Shown: piece by piece, positions 26,233 to 39,078 of the stretch
Position numbering within the stretch: position 1 is the stretch's first letter
Layout of the letters: each line of letters starts with the position of its first letter
Assembly (NCBI GenBank): GCA_002943765.1
Contig: PQWQ01000009.1
Span: forward strand, 1,054,001-1,118,000
Length of the DNA: 64,000 nt
Direction: 5' to 3'
Source: Psoroptes ovis
Taxonomy: Eukaryota > Arthropoda > Arachnida > Sarcoptiformes > Psoroptidae
The notes under the pieces: model-generated
The model's input: only the letters and a program-made list of their open reading frames with translations
The model's database searches: none
Told to the model about the DNA's origin: nothing
Made by a program: the position numbers and the translations under genes

Positions 26233-26312
26233 TTAGGTTGTCCGAAAAGTTTTTGTCGATTACATAGTAGGGAATTATGAGAAAATCGACAAGAACTTAT
26301 TGGACAATCTAA
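26233..26312 (+). mobile_element. Mariner-type mini-element, type A, copy 8
   Basis: An 80-bp element with TA duplications at 26231-26232 and 26313-26314. The left arm has GTCGATT and the right arm AATCGAC, where other copies have GCCGATT and AATCGGC, so both arms carry the matching change. The outer right end is TTATTGGACAATCTAA. Confidence 0.92.
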
Positions 26313-27638
26313 TATTTATAAGACTTGTGAGATTTTTTCTACCAAGCAATTTCCAAATTAAAATTTCTCCTTAACAAATTGATTTCACTAATTAATTACT
26401 GAAAAAAGAAATCATTTATTCATTCATTTTTGATGATTTTTGTGTGTGTGTGTGTGTGTTATTATTAATGAGAGGTAAGAGAAGATTTAGCTCCAAAAGT
26501 ATTTCGTTTTTCTCACTTTTACTTCGAGATTCAGCTCAATTCAATTGACAGATTCTTCTCTATTCGAAATAATGCAAGTAATTTTATCGATTTTATTATT
26601 TTCGTTTTCATTTTTCGATTTTTCAATTTCGGTAAATTTTGAAAAATTGACAATCAAATATAATGATTGCAGTCTTCTCATGTATATGAATATTTTATGA
26701 GAAATTTTTTGAATTTTTCACAGCCTAAAACATTTGAACAAATTGAACAAATTGTTCGTTTTATGAATTTTCAAGTAACAATTTTTCAATTTGCAAGAAA
26801 ATGGCTTTGAATTTTCACTTCAAGGTTTGAAGGTTATAATCAATATTTTCGCTGGAAATGTACCCACACAGAGACAGAGGTGTACTTTCTATTTTTCTAT
26901 TTTGCATATTAACTTTTGTCATTTCAATTTTCACACATCATTGACCCGTTCAAATTGAAAATCGTAAAATTTCGTGGATAAAATGTCACTGTAAATGGCC
27001 AGTCTTTTCGTCAATGAAATTCTGTCAATTTCAATTTCAAATTTCAAGACAATTTCAATTTTCACATGTCTTGAAAAAAAATCAAAAAGATAATTCCATG
27101 TTTCATTTTGAATCATTTGATTCAATCATTTAATTCAAAATTGATTTGAATGATTATGTGAAATCAATTTATGTCTGAAAATTCAAGAAATTGCTGCTGA
27201 TATGACTGTGGCTAAATCACCACTGGTGAAATGAAATGGCTTTAGTCAAAATTTGTTTCGTTTTTTACGAAATATTGCAATTTCACCATTGAAATTATAC
27301 TCGATCATTTCATTGTTGTTACATAATCATTACCATTACTCCTTGTTATTATTGTTGTTTCAATTGAAATTATAATGATAATTTGTTATGACAAATTTTT
27401 CAAATTTTGGTCTACTACTGATATGAAATGAGCGTTTTTTTTGTCTGCCATTGAAAAACTTGGCAATGAATTTCATAACCGAACGAGCTGAAATTTTCAA
27501 TTTAAGATATACGAAAAGCAAAAGAAGAATCATAATCTTAATAATAACCAAGATGATGATTATGATTATGATGATGAGCGATGCATGAAAGGTTTTATTA
27601 TTATTATCATTGTCATTATATGCTTTGATGTAATGTGA

Positions 27639-27679
27639 TGAGAAATGAAATTTCTCATGATGATGATCATGATCATCAT
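27639..27679. repeat. Two adjacent palindromes
   Basis: TGAGAAAT and ATTTCTCA form 8-bp perfect arms around a 3-nt loop (27639-27657). Two bases later comes a 20-bp perfect palindrome built on ATGATGATCA (27660-27679). Together they sit about 30 bp upstream of the hAT-like element at 27711. Confidence 0.6.
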
Positions 27680-27710
27680 TTTATTTCAATTTTCCATTGT
27701 TATTATGTCA

Positions 27711-27805
27711 CAGCGCTTCTCAACTACCAGTGTTTGTCTCTGGACTCGTTTTGGATTAAAAGTGCTGCGAGCTTCATAAGGAGTAAACCAAGTTAAGAAG
27801 CTCTC
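27711..27805 (+). mobile_element. Short hAT-like non-autonomous element
   Basis: The left end CAGCGCTTCTCAACT pairs with the right end AGTTAAGAAGCTCTC with three mismatches. TTCTCAACTAC-AGTGTTT and an internal AGTGCTGCGAGC resemble the element at 51417, so the two are probably relatives. It is only about 95 bp long and non-coding. I could not identify a matching 8-bp target duplication, so the exact ends are uncertain. Confidence 0.5.
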
Positions 27806-29920
27806 CGTGTCTCTGCGTTATTCAATTTGTTTTCATTTATTTATTATTTTGGCTTTAATTGTCTGCAAATTGAAAATTGAATTTTCAAATTTTCCACATT
27901 TTCCACACATTGCTCATAGAGCTAAATAATGTTCAATGATAATGATAATAATAATGATCAAATGATATTATATGAAGTAGTAAATGATAATTGATATAAT
28001 GAAATTTTCATTTATTTGTATGCTTTGTGTGTGTGTGTGTCTAAGTTGTGATACTGCTATTACTACAAAATTGATTGTTATTATTTTGTTGAAGAATTTT
28101 CATTTCAAAGAATTTCAACAAAAAAAAAAGTTGAAATAGATTAATTTTTTTTTTCATTTCAAAGAATTTAAACTTGAAAATTATTGAGCCAGTTCAAAGC
28201 TATTCAGTTGAGTTTTTATTGTTGAATCGTTTTTGGATAATTTACTTTGAAGAATTTTTTTTTTTTTTTAGAAATTTAATTAATTTTTTGATTCTGTAAT
28301 GCGAATTGAAATTGAATTTTCTTGAATGAATCATTGATCTTGCATTTATTTGTTACTTTTTGAGGAATTTGATGAATATTTTTGAGTTTATTTCATGAGT
28401 TTTCGACCTTATCTTTTTGATTTTTATGAAATCGATCTCTCTTTACAAACATCTTTCATTTGATATCCAATATTTCAATCGAAGATCAATTTTGTTGTTT
28501 TATTTATTAGTTATAAGTTGATCCATAATCCACCACAAAATTGATCGATATTGTTTTCATTATTTTCATATATTCGACATTTAATATAATGAAATTATTT
28601 CCATGTGTGTTGTGTATGAGAGATGATTTGTTTACTTGTACTTTGATGAATTTGATTATTTCGATTCACATTTTCAAGTCATGTTGATTCATTGGCTCAT
28701 TCTCTTGTCAGTGTGAATAATCGAAGAAAAAATTGATTTCTTTTGGTGTTTTCAAAATTTGATTGTAATTTGTTTCGACATTGGTTTTGATAATTTTTTT
28801 TTGGCTTTATCTTCAACAAATGTTGGCTTCTGTTTTGGCATTCTGTGTAAGTGTTCTGTAATATGATCACGTTTTTATTTTCGTGAGTATTTATTTGTTC
28901 TTCAAGTTTATTTATCTTTTTGTTCATTTGATTTAAATTAGATTTGAAAGTAATAATGAATTCACTTTGATTGTTGCTTCTGTGTGTGTGTGTATTTGTG
29001 TATTTTGGCTGCAAATATTTGTTTCATAATTGAAAAATGAAAAGAAATGAATTGTGTATTGTCGAAAAATATTTACCAAATGTGATCATCTTTGATATTT
29101 CAATCGATTGAAACTTTATCCGAATCCAGTTATCTCAAGTTGGACTTTGTTTCTGGCCAATCACAAGTTGAATGATTGAAATATTCAATGGAATATTCTC
29201 TCGTAAAAATGTATGAATTATCATAGTTTTTTAACAAATTCTTTGAAGCTTTGAAAGAATTAGATTGGTTCATCTGATGTGTGTGTGTGTTAGTTGATTA
29301 CTTCTCGAGTATTTATGCTCATTAGATGATTTGCAATTAATCAAGTGCAGAAAATAATACGTGTTCAAGGCTATTGTAACAATGTTTCAAATTATTATTT
29401 CGTTGATGATGATTACGTTGAAATTATCACATACACACTCGCTCAAACATCTTGAATTATGAGCATCAAATCATTACAAATCATGAGCTTGAATCAAATT
29501 TAATGATGAATAAATCGAATGTTATGACAATATGTCGATGACATTTCAAGTTTTTCACTTTTTTTTCCCATGAAATAATTATTATTTTTAATGATCATTA
29601 AGTTTTTTTTTGCTTTGAAAACTTGATTCATTTGAGCGAATTTTGATTGAAATAATAATAATAATAATAATTAATCATTAAATACAAATTATAATTACGA
29701 TAATGATCATTGAATGAGTGAACAAATGATTGTCCAATCGTTGTATAATCACAAACAATGTTTTACTGCAGTGTTTTGCAATTGTGAAAATATTTGTTTA
29801 TTTATTTGTTTGATACTGTCATTATCTTCGAATGTTAAAAACGTTTTAATCTTTTTTTATTTTAATTCTTTGTATTTAAATCATACATTTCAATGGCCAT
29901 ATGCATTGAAATACTGAATA

Positions 29921-30004
29921 TTAGGTTGTCCGGAAAGTTCTTGCCAATTTTCATGAACAACTCTCGATTGATTAAGCGAAATGAACTTTTCGGACAATCT
30001 CTAA
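29921..30004 (-). mobile_element. Mariner-type mini-element, type B, copy 9
   Basis: An 84-bp reverse-orientation type B copy with TA at 29919-29920 and 30005-30006. The core reads TTTTCATGAACAACTCTCGATTGATTAAGCGAAATG, shown here in descriptive form only as the order ATGAACAACTC then GATTAAGCGAA. The ends are TTAGGTTGTCCGGAAAGTTC and CTTTTCGGACAATCTCTAA. Confidence 0.92.
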
Positions 30005-31107
30005 TATTACGATAATAATTGTTTGTTGTTTTGAATGCCAAATACTTGTTAATCTTGTTGTTGTTATTTTGTATATTTCTCCCTGCCAAATGTGTTTTTC
30101 AACAAACAAAATACATTGGACTAATCTTCTCATTGTTTTGTTTTGTTTCATTTTTGAAAAATAATGATAATAATTGATACAATTTTGTTCCTCTGTAATA
30201 TTTTCCTGATTTACAAAATTTCAAAATTTTTCCGATTCTCTTTGGTTGACCTGTGTGTTTAAACATAAGAAAAAAATCATAATCAAATGATTGATTTATG
30301 GGTAGAATCTATAAATTCAATGAATGAATTTATTTATCTGATTAATTATTGATTAACTAATTCAATGATATGATCCGTGTAAGATTTTTTCTAATGTTGT
30401 TCGATTCGATATTCGATTTCGATTTCGATTCTTTGATTTCAGCCACATTTGAATCTGAGCCATTTGTTAAAATTTATCATGTAACATTGGCAATAAATCT
30501 CTATTTATTAATTGTCGAGCAACATACAATTTCGAAAATCAATCCAATGGAATAATTCGATTCAATATTTAATGATTATTGATGATTCTTGTTTATTTTT
30601 CATTTAGTTTTCTTCGTAACTTTGACTATCTGATTTCGAGTTTTATTTTATTTATTCAGAATCAATAGAAAAAATCACAAAGAAACGAATAGAATTGAAA
30701 TTCGTCCATAAATTTCCATGAAATTTCCAATATAATTTAAAAATATTTCGCCTACATTTACATTCGGTTTCAAATCATTATTTTCATTTTATTCGTATTA
30801 GTATTTTTGTGTACAAAGGATTTTAAAAAGTTTAGTAAATATCAATTCATTCATTCATTCATTCATGTTGTGTTGTTTCTATTGAATTATATTCAAAACA
30901 ATAGTTTTAAATTAGCAGCTCATCTTTTTCTGAAAATTTGACTATTTATTTTTATTATTATTATCATTCAACTATTATTCAACTATTAACAATGTTTGAT
31001 TTTTCATTGTTTTCTTTTTTTTTTTGAATGTTTTTGAATATTTTGCTTGAAAATTTCCACTGAAATTTTCATTTGAAATTCCATGTCAAACTTTTATTCA
31101 AAAAGTA

Positions 31108-31189
31108 TTCGGTCGTCCGTATAGTTTTTGCCGATTATATCGTAGGAAATTATAAGAAAATCGGCAAGAACTTATCGGACAACCTTAAA
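31108..31189 (+). mobile_element. Mariner-type mini-element, type A, copy 10
   Basis: The left end TTCGGTCGTCCGTATAG is degenerate; the right end is CTTATCGGACAACCTTAAA. TA flanks it on both sides. GCCGATTATATCGTAGGAAA and AAAATCGGCAAG define the type A core. Confidence 0.9.
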
Positions 31190-34100
31190 TATTCATCGTA
31201 TTATATATCATGAAAATCATGTGATTATCATTATTTGGATGCTTTATTTTATTTTATTTTTGTTTTTTTGGTGAATTTAATATTCTTAAATTTGAAAAAA
31301 TTTCGAAATTTTATTTTGTTTTGTTTTTTCAAGACAAAACATACCCAATTATCATTAATGATATGAACAACAATGACAAGCATCATTTGCATTTCTCATG
31401 TTCATCTTCTGCATCTGCATCTTCTTATTTTGTCTTATTCGTTTAATTATAATTATAAATAAATATGAATTGTTGGCTAAGTCTGCATTGTCTTTGATCA
31501 TTTAGTTTGGTTTTGGTGGTTTTTCTTAGTTATTCAACTCATTGTTTTTTTTTCATTTTATTTAAATTACTTTGATGATTATCATGGTTTTTTTCTGTTT
31601 TTATTATTACCATCGTTATTATTTCCATCTTATTTTTGCCAAACTCAAAGTTCATTAATTTCATTTAGTTTTATTTTTAATTCAACTTAATTCAATGTAA
31701 TTTCTGTGTTCATGTCTTTACTTTCGTATTTACTTTTTGTTTCAAATTATTCAAATTTTAAAGAATTTCAAATTTCGAAAAAACAAAATACAAATGTCTT
31801 GTCTCTGGTCGTATCTCTCGTCGACTTATCTGGTTCTGTTTTCGTTTTGCCTTATTTTTATTCCATGTCAAATTCTTCTCAAATTGTTTTATCTTTTCCC
31901 GTACACGGTTTCTCCAACAATAATTTATTATTATTATTATTTACACATTTGATTTGTTGCAATGATTTATGGTTTTTTGGAAATTTTTGTTGTTTTTGTT
32001 TTCTTCCAAAATCTCATAATTTAAATTGAAAAAATCAAAGTAAAAAAAGGAATCAAAATGTCTATGTGATTTCTTAATTAATTTTAATTTTCTTCCATTG
32101 TTTTAATCGGTAATTTATTTTATTTAAGGTACTTGTTTACTTGTATTTTCCATTGAATTTTAATTATTTTAAATTTTGACTCGGTTACCAAATGTTTATT
32201 CGGGCATTTTATTCTCGTTTTTCTCGCTTGTGTACACACGTTTTCAATCGAAGGGAGTTGTCAAAAAAAAAAAAATGTTTATCCGTTCATGAATTACACC
32301 GTTTACCAAAACAAATAACGGAATATATTCAAGGTTATTATCTATGCATTGATTCAATAAATTTTTTTTTTCATTCAAAATTCGTTGGTGCCATGTTTAT
32401 CTATTTATTTTTTCCTTCAAAAATAAATTGAAATTTAAAAGGATTTTTCAGGGTGAAAAATTGAATATTCACCCAAATTCAATTCGTGTGATTGAATAAA
32501 TAATTGAATGAATCAATGAATGAATCATTGAATGAATAAATGTAAATATTTTCAATTGAATGTCGTGTATTTATATTTCTCCCAGTACATATTTTCAAAA
32601 CACACACAAAACAATAGACTTCAAATAGACGTGTTATTGTTTATTTATTATCGTTTGTGATTTTCAAAAATGATTTGAATGATTTGAATCAAATTGAAAA
32701 GAAAATGAACAAGTGAATGAGTGCAAATAAAATCTAAATATATGAATATGTAAATAAATGTATTAAAAATAAATAAACAAAAATAAATGAATAAATAAAG
32801 GAATAACAATTTATATTCATTGTTTCATTCATTTAATTCATTCAATGGTGGTTTCATTACGTTAATATCTTTGATATATATTCTATCCTTATCCATTATA
32901 ATGTTATCATCATTTCACATAAACCAAAATATGATGATTATTCTTGGAAATTATTATCATTATAATGATTTCAACAACGAAATCTCTCACAAAGATTATT
33001 ATTCTCATATATTTATTCACGAATAGATTATGCATAGACACGCAAAATCTTCAATTTTCATATATTTTCAACATTTTCTGATTATTTAAACAATAATCGA
33101 AATTGAAAATAATGTATCCAACGGATATATACTTGGATAACAATGAATTTCGTATACAAGTATACGTCATTTTGCCATTTGTGTCTGTGCATTATGAATT
33201 TTGAATTTTGAATCGGATTTTCAATTTTTTTCCATGCTTAGATTGATCAAATCCATTGAAATAATGAATAATTGAATAATATTCTATGATATTCCCACGA
33301 ATATTCTTGATGATTTTTAAATGTTGAAATATTCTGAAAAAAATATTGAAAAATTCATAATTATTTTTCGGATATTTTCTATTCCTGCCACTGACAATTT
33401 AACAATTGTATCGATTTGATGGTGGTGGTCGAGCAAGACTTTTGATGATTAATTTTCCATATTCAAATATAGATTATGCATTTGTGAATTTTCAAAGATC
33501 TCGAAAATTTTCAAGCTTGATGATGATTACTATTGATTTTTTTCCCTTGCAATTAATTTGTGGTACTGTTTTGTTGACTGGTGATGATTTCTATGATTCA
33601 GCCCTTGTATTTTTTTGAAAAATTTGCTGGTTTGTCGCAATCATTTGTCTTCTTTGGCTTATCTCAGAAAAATTGATCAAATTTTACATAATCTGGATGA
33701 CATATTTCATCGAAAATTTCATCCAGATTTCACCCGAATTTCTTCGGAATTAAATTTATTATCAGGCAGCCATATATAGCACAGGGCACGACCAAATGAT
33801 GATGAAAAATCGTCGAGAAACATTTTTTTCCGTTGAAATTATGGAAAACAAATTCCATTTAAATGTTTCATTTTTTTTTGCATACGAAAGCATTTTGATA
33901 TTTGATTCCTTGGAATATTCATATTATGTGCATTCCTTTGAACTCATTTTTTTTTCGAAAAAATATGTTCGTTCAATTCATTTCAATTCAATTTTATTCC
34001 GAATAATAATGATCATTATTTGCATTTTCATTCCATTTTCATTTTATTTTAATATCATTATGATGATGATACATCTTTTTCTATTATCAATTATCATATG

Positions 34101-35704
34101 CATTGGGTCACAATTGTCAATGTTTCAATTGAATTTATTAAATATCAAATTACTTACCTTTTTATGTAATAATAATGAATGATTTATATTCATATTTGTT
34201 CATATTCCGAAATTCAAAGATCTCCTTGTCCTTGGGTCAATTTATTACCATTTTTCTTACATTTATTTCCATTGTTATTCAACATATTCTTATATTTTGA
34301 GAATATTCGGAGAATTCTTCGATATTTCTTATGATAATTCATGTTTACTTATGCCAAAATGTTTTCGAAATTTACACATGTTTTGCGCTAATATTTATCT
34401 TTATTTGAATAATGTCAAATATTTCAATTTGAAATTTGAAATTTTCGTTTATTTTTTTTCAAGTTTTACTGATGTTTTTGGGTATTTTGATGTTTATTTA
34501 TTCCTTAGTTATTATTTGTATATGAGAAACCGAAATAATTATCATTCGTAAAAAATGAATTCAAACAGTTTTAGAAAATTGATTGATTGATCGATTGAAT
34601 TCAAACGACGACTACTGAGCAAATATACGTGTGTTTACATTGAGCAATGTATGAATGTGTTTTCACTGGCGAAAAAATTCGCTTTCCAAGCACATTTTCT
34701 CGCAATCAATCAATCAATCGATTTGAATTTTATTCACGGGTAGAAAATATGAATTTTTCTCCTCGAATTTATTTTGAAAAATAAATTTCACATTTTAACA
34801 CCTTGTTGTTGGTGAATATATAAGTGTAAATATACGAATTATTAAATATGTTTTGTTTGTATTTCAATTATTGTTTTTTCGATTTGTTTGTTCATAGTAT
34901 TCATTCGTATTTGTTTTTCTTTTGACCAAAAAAAATGATAATAATTTATCATGAATTTTCCATGGTCAAAACTGAAATTCTCGCCTTGTGTTATGTTTTT
35001 CTGATGTTGAAATTCAATGTTGAATTGTTTCAATGTGTGTGAGTGAATCAAACGTGTATATTTTCGTCTTTTTGGTATTGTTTTGTTGTTCATTTTGAAT
35101 ATTTTATCGAATTTTTTCAATTTTGAATTTTTCAAGTTTTTCAAATTGATCATCGCTTACTTACATTATTCATCCAATTGACTTATATTATTCACATGAG
35201 TTCAAATTATTATCATATTCCTGAAAAGCACAATCCTTTTATCGATTTTTTCTGAATGATAATGATGTGAATATATTTTCATATATTTTCAATTTCTTCT
35301 TCGGTTTTTCGATTTATTTATTTATTTTGAAGAGATGGCAATTGAATCGTCAAAAAAAAATCGTTAATAAAATTCAATTCACATTCAAATTCAATGGTAA
35401 ATTATGCTTCAAACATATTTATTTGTGTATATGTTCCTTTGGTATAAATTGGTTTATTTTTCATCGTTTCTCCAAAGTTGATTCGATTCATAATAAATAA
35501 ATATAAATATCGCGTAATAGAATAGCTTATGTTTAGGAATAATATTTTTTTTTATTATTCCTTAGAGCGTATAAATGGCTAATAATAATAATAATAATAT
35601 TTCACACACACACACACAAACAATGTGTGTGTGTTTGTATTTTTCAATGTGTTCCAATTGTAATCTATTAATTTCCATGTTGTATGTAGAATGGGCTCGT
35701 AGAA

Positions 35705-35767
35705 ATGAGGCATGGAACGGTCAAATTTTTATTTTTTAATATTTGGCTTAGCCGTTCCATGGTTCAT
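35705..35767. repeat. Inverted repeat with 16-bp arms
   Basis: ATGAGGCATGGAACGG and CCGTTCCATGGTTCAT pair with two mismatches; the inner ten bases (CATGGAACGG/CCGTTCCATG) pair perfectly. The 31-nt centre is AT-rich, with AAAT/ATTT near its edges. It is unrelated to the mariner-type ends and has no obvious target duplication. Confidence 0.7.
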
Positions 35768-36896
35768 AAAGTTTTTCATACGATATTTTCATTAGAAAAA
35801 ACGATGCTTGAAATGTTTGATATGACTTGGTAGCTATTTGTGTTTGTGCTCGTAAATGTGTGAATGTTCGCATTTATATATTTATTTATAATAATTTATG
35901 AATGAAATAAATAATTCAATTGGGTATCATTTCAATTAGGTTTTTTCTACTCGATTTTTTCACAGTAAATGCTGGCGGTGGTGGCCACATTTCAATAAAT
36001 CAAAATATAAATTCAATAAAACAATAATAAAATTGGTGGATTGGTGGTAAAAATTGATTACTTGAAAAGATTGTAGATATTCATTCATTTTCATTTAATT
36101 TCGTGATATCTTCAAGGCCTTAAACCTCTAGATCTAATGGAATTATTTGATTGAATTTTCTTATTTTACGCGATCAAATCAAATCGAAACTTGTTATTAC
36201 GTTTCAAATTATCCGCTTTGAAACATTTCGATTAACACTCGGTGGTGCTTCCCCGAAATCGTTTTCAAAAGTTTGTGACATTTCTTTTGTTTTGTTCCGT
36301 GTCCATGTGTGTTTTGGTACCAAACTAAAACCAATCACTGCAAACAGGACGAATATTTTCCATGATCACTTTGGATCATTCAAAAAAAAAAAAAAAAAAA
36401 ATTTCGAATAATCGTGAATTTGTCACTGAAAATAAACTAAAATAAAAAGTATTTCATTTAATCTTTATAATCATTCAAATGAAAATACATGCTTTGCACA
36501 TTGAATCCTCATTGATATATTAAAATTTTTTCAATAATACATGAAGCTATTCACAAATGTCAATGACGCAAATAATTCGGTTGATATATTCTCTGGTATC
36601 TCTTCGATATCTCGGGTATCTCTGAGATTTCATACTATATATATTGATATCGTCATTGAATATATTCGCTTGACCGTCGAAAAAATGTATGAAATGAAAT
36701 CATTTTCAATGATTATCATGACTATCATTGATTATTATCAAATGTTTTTCATCATTATTAATTCATTGTTCTACTCACCATTTTGTCCATTGTTTGATAT
36801 GTAGAAAAATGGATCATTTACAATCTCGTTATTCGTCATATGATGATGATGATGATAATTAAAATGTTTTCATTTGTTTCATTGGTTTTTTTTTGG

Positions 36897-36936
36897 GGCC
36901 AGTTTCATATATTCTTTATTCACTATGAAACTGGCC
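36897..36936. repeat. Perfect hairpin with 13-bp arms
   Basis: GGCCAGTTTCATA and TATGAAACTGGCC are exact reverse complements around a 14-nt loop. The arms are GC-richer than the surroundings. It could form a stable hairpin in DNA or RNA. No poly-T terminator-like tail follows it. Confidence 0.75.
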
Positions 36937-37930
36937 TTGAGCTTCTAGCTCTCAATCGATCGTATATAATAAACAGTGTTTAACATTGAAATCATGGTTT
37001 CGTTGTTTGATTTCTTTGAATTTTATAAATTCTGTGATAAATTGACCATAACTAACGGGTGTATTATTATTAGTATCCGTAAATATTCTGCATTCAAAGC
37101 CATATTTGACGAAATATTTTTGCATTTGGTAAAAGAAAACGAAATCAAATGAAACGAAATTTGCCATTCATAGAATGAATTACAAATTAATTGTTCATTC
37201 ATTTATGATTCATACCATACGATTCATATATGTACCCCAATAACCAAAATGCAAATAATTATTCATAATGACTAAATGTTTGAATGGGTTTTGAATGATT
37301 TCATGTCATTTCAAATATTATTTGTTAAAAAACTTTAGGGTTGAAATTTATACAAAAAAAAAAAAAAAAATTGAAAAATTCCATTCAAAAATTTGAATTT
37401 TTTCAAAAATTCTGACATTTCACGTATAATAAATGAATGATAATTGCAATTATATGATTCACAGGAATTCACCCGATGTGTCATAATGAATGTGTTGAAA
37501 ATTTCAAAAATTTTGGAGAGAAAAAAACTTTGAAATTATTCATTCATTTTTTTTCCATCTCCGATGATGATGAAAAATTCGAGACTAAAATATTAGAAAT
37601 ATTTCCGAGAAAAAAAATGAAATTTCCCAAAAAATTTCAAAAACTTTTCCCTTCCATACACACACACATTATTTTTTTCGATGAATCAAATATTCATTAG
37701 CCCAAAACTATATTCATTCATTACATTCATTTGTTAACGGGCAAAGAATTCCAAACCCAGCGAAATTGCAATTGACATATTTATGATTTTTCACAGTTAT
37801 TTTCACCAGTTTTTCCATGATTCATCATTGATTCAATGAAACAAACAAACAAAGATGCGAAATTTGATTTTGAATAAAACAAAAATATTTTGATTTAGTG
37901 AGAAAAAATACAAACAGAAATATTAGGGAC

Positions 37931-38001
37931 TTGGTCGTAAAGTAATCAATGTATTTTACATTGAATTTGAATGCTTTGACCATTGATTACTTTATGACCA
38001 A
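37931..38001. mobile_element. Second mini-element family with TTGGTC-type ends
   Basis: TTGGTCGTAAAGTAATCAATG at the left and its complement CATTGATTACTTTATGACCAA at the right pair over 21 bp with one mismatch. A 29-nt AT-rich centre separates them. The arms differ from the TTAGGTTGTCC family. The style suggests a Tc1/mariner-type miniature element of about 71 bp; flanking ends could extend a few bases further (TATTAGGGAC on the left). Confidence 0.65.
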
Positions 38002-38976
38002 TTTTTGAAAACTTTTAATAAAAATTTCAAATTTTCAATTGTCTTCAAGCAATTTTCGCTTCATGAATTTCAAATTTTAAAATATTTTCCGCTAGGAATT
38101 CTCAAGAAATTCCAATGAATTCCTGGAAAATTTTGTTAAATTAAAAATTTCTTTATTGTATTTCTACTGTCATTCAAAGTAATTTGAGTCGAATTGTAAT
38201 TTTCCATTGCGAGAAAATTCTCATCATAACTTTATGAATCATTTATTTTGATTTCAATTTCATCATACACTTTCAATTCATTATTTTTATTTTGTTGAAT
38301 TACATTTGTTAACCGGTGAAAATCATTTTCACAAGTTTTCCCTTGATTATTTTAATCTTTTCCACTGTACATTGTTTATGTGTTCATTTGTTATTCATTA
38401 TTTCTGTTGTTGTTTCATGTGAATATATTTGAATTCAAATGTATTGTAAATTATCAAGAGAAAAATTGAAAATGCGAAAAACTTTTACATTTTATTTCAA
38501 AAAAAAAATGAGACAAATGAGAGTATTCATTCATTTTTTTTTCTTATTGAAATATCCTTGGAAAGAAATGGAATTTCTTAAGAATGAATAAATGTAAGAA
38601 TTCATTACTGAAAAGTAAAATTACATAAAGAATTCTCGCAAAAAGCAGGCCGAATTATGCAATCATTGAAATTGTTATTATTTCACAATTTTAAATACAG
38701 TACATTTCATTATATGTATGTTTTGTTTATTCATGAAAAACAAAAAAAAATATTTAATCATAAATATTTCATATATATTCAATTTATATTTATATTTATT
38801 TATTTATATGAATATTCTTCATCCTTATGAATTCATTATTCTTTGAAAAAAAATTAATTTGTACAAATATTTTTCTTTTTTTTTGTTGAATAAGAAATAA
38901 GAATTTTCAAAATTTTTTCTTTCATTATTTTCATTGTGTGAGAGTTGTGTACCAAAGACATTTGTTCTTTGATGTC

Positions 38977-39078
38977 GTCTTATGATGTTCAAAGACGTTC
39001 GTTCGTTGGTTTGTTGATGATGATGATGATGATTATCAATTATACATTATGATGGTGGTTCCACCATCATCATAAGAC
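38977..39078. repeat. Nested inverted repeats
   Basis: Outer arms GTCTTATGATG (38977-38987) and CATCATAAGAC (39068-39078) are exact complements. Just inside the right arm and overlapping it, ATGATGGTGG-TT-CCACCATCAT (39049-39070) forms a second 10-bp perfect hairpin. A GAT repeat lies between them. Confidence 0.6.

Noticed and set aside
33796..34182. 128-codon frame with several hydrophobic stretches
   Set aside because: Phe/Ile/Met-rich translation of AT-rich DNA, with no recognisable family or splice context.
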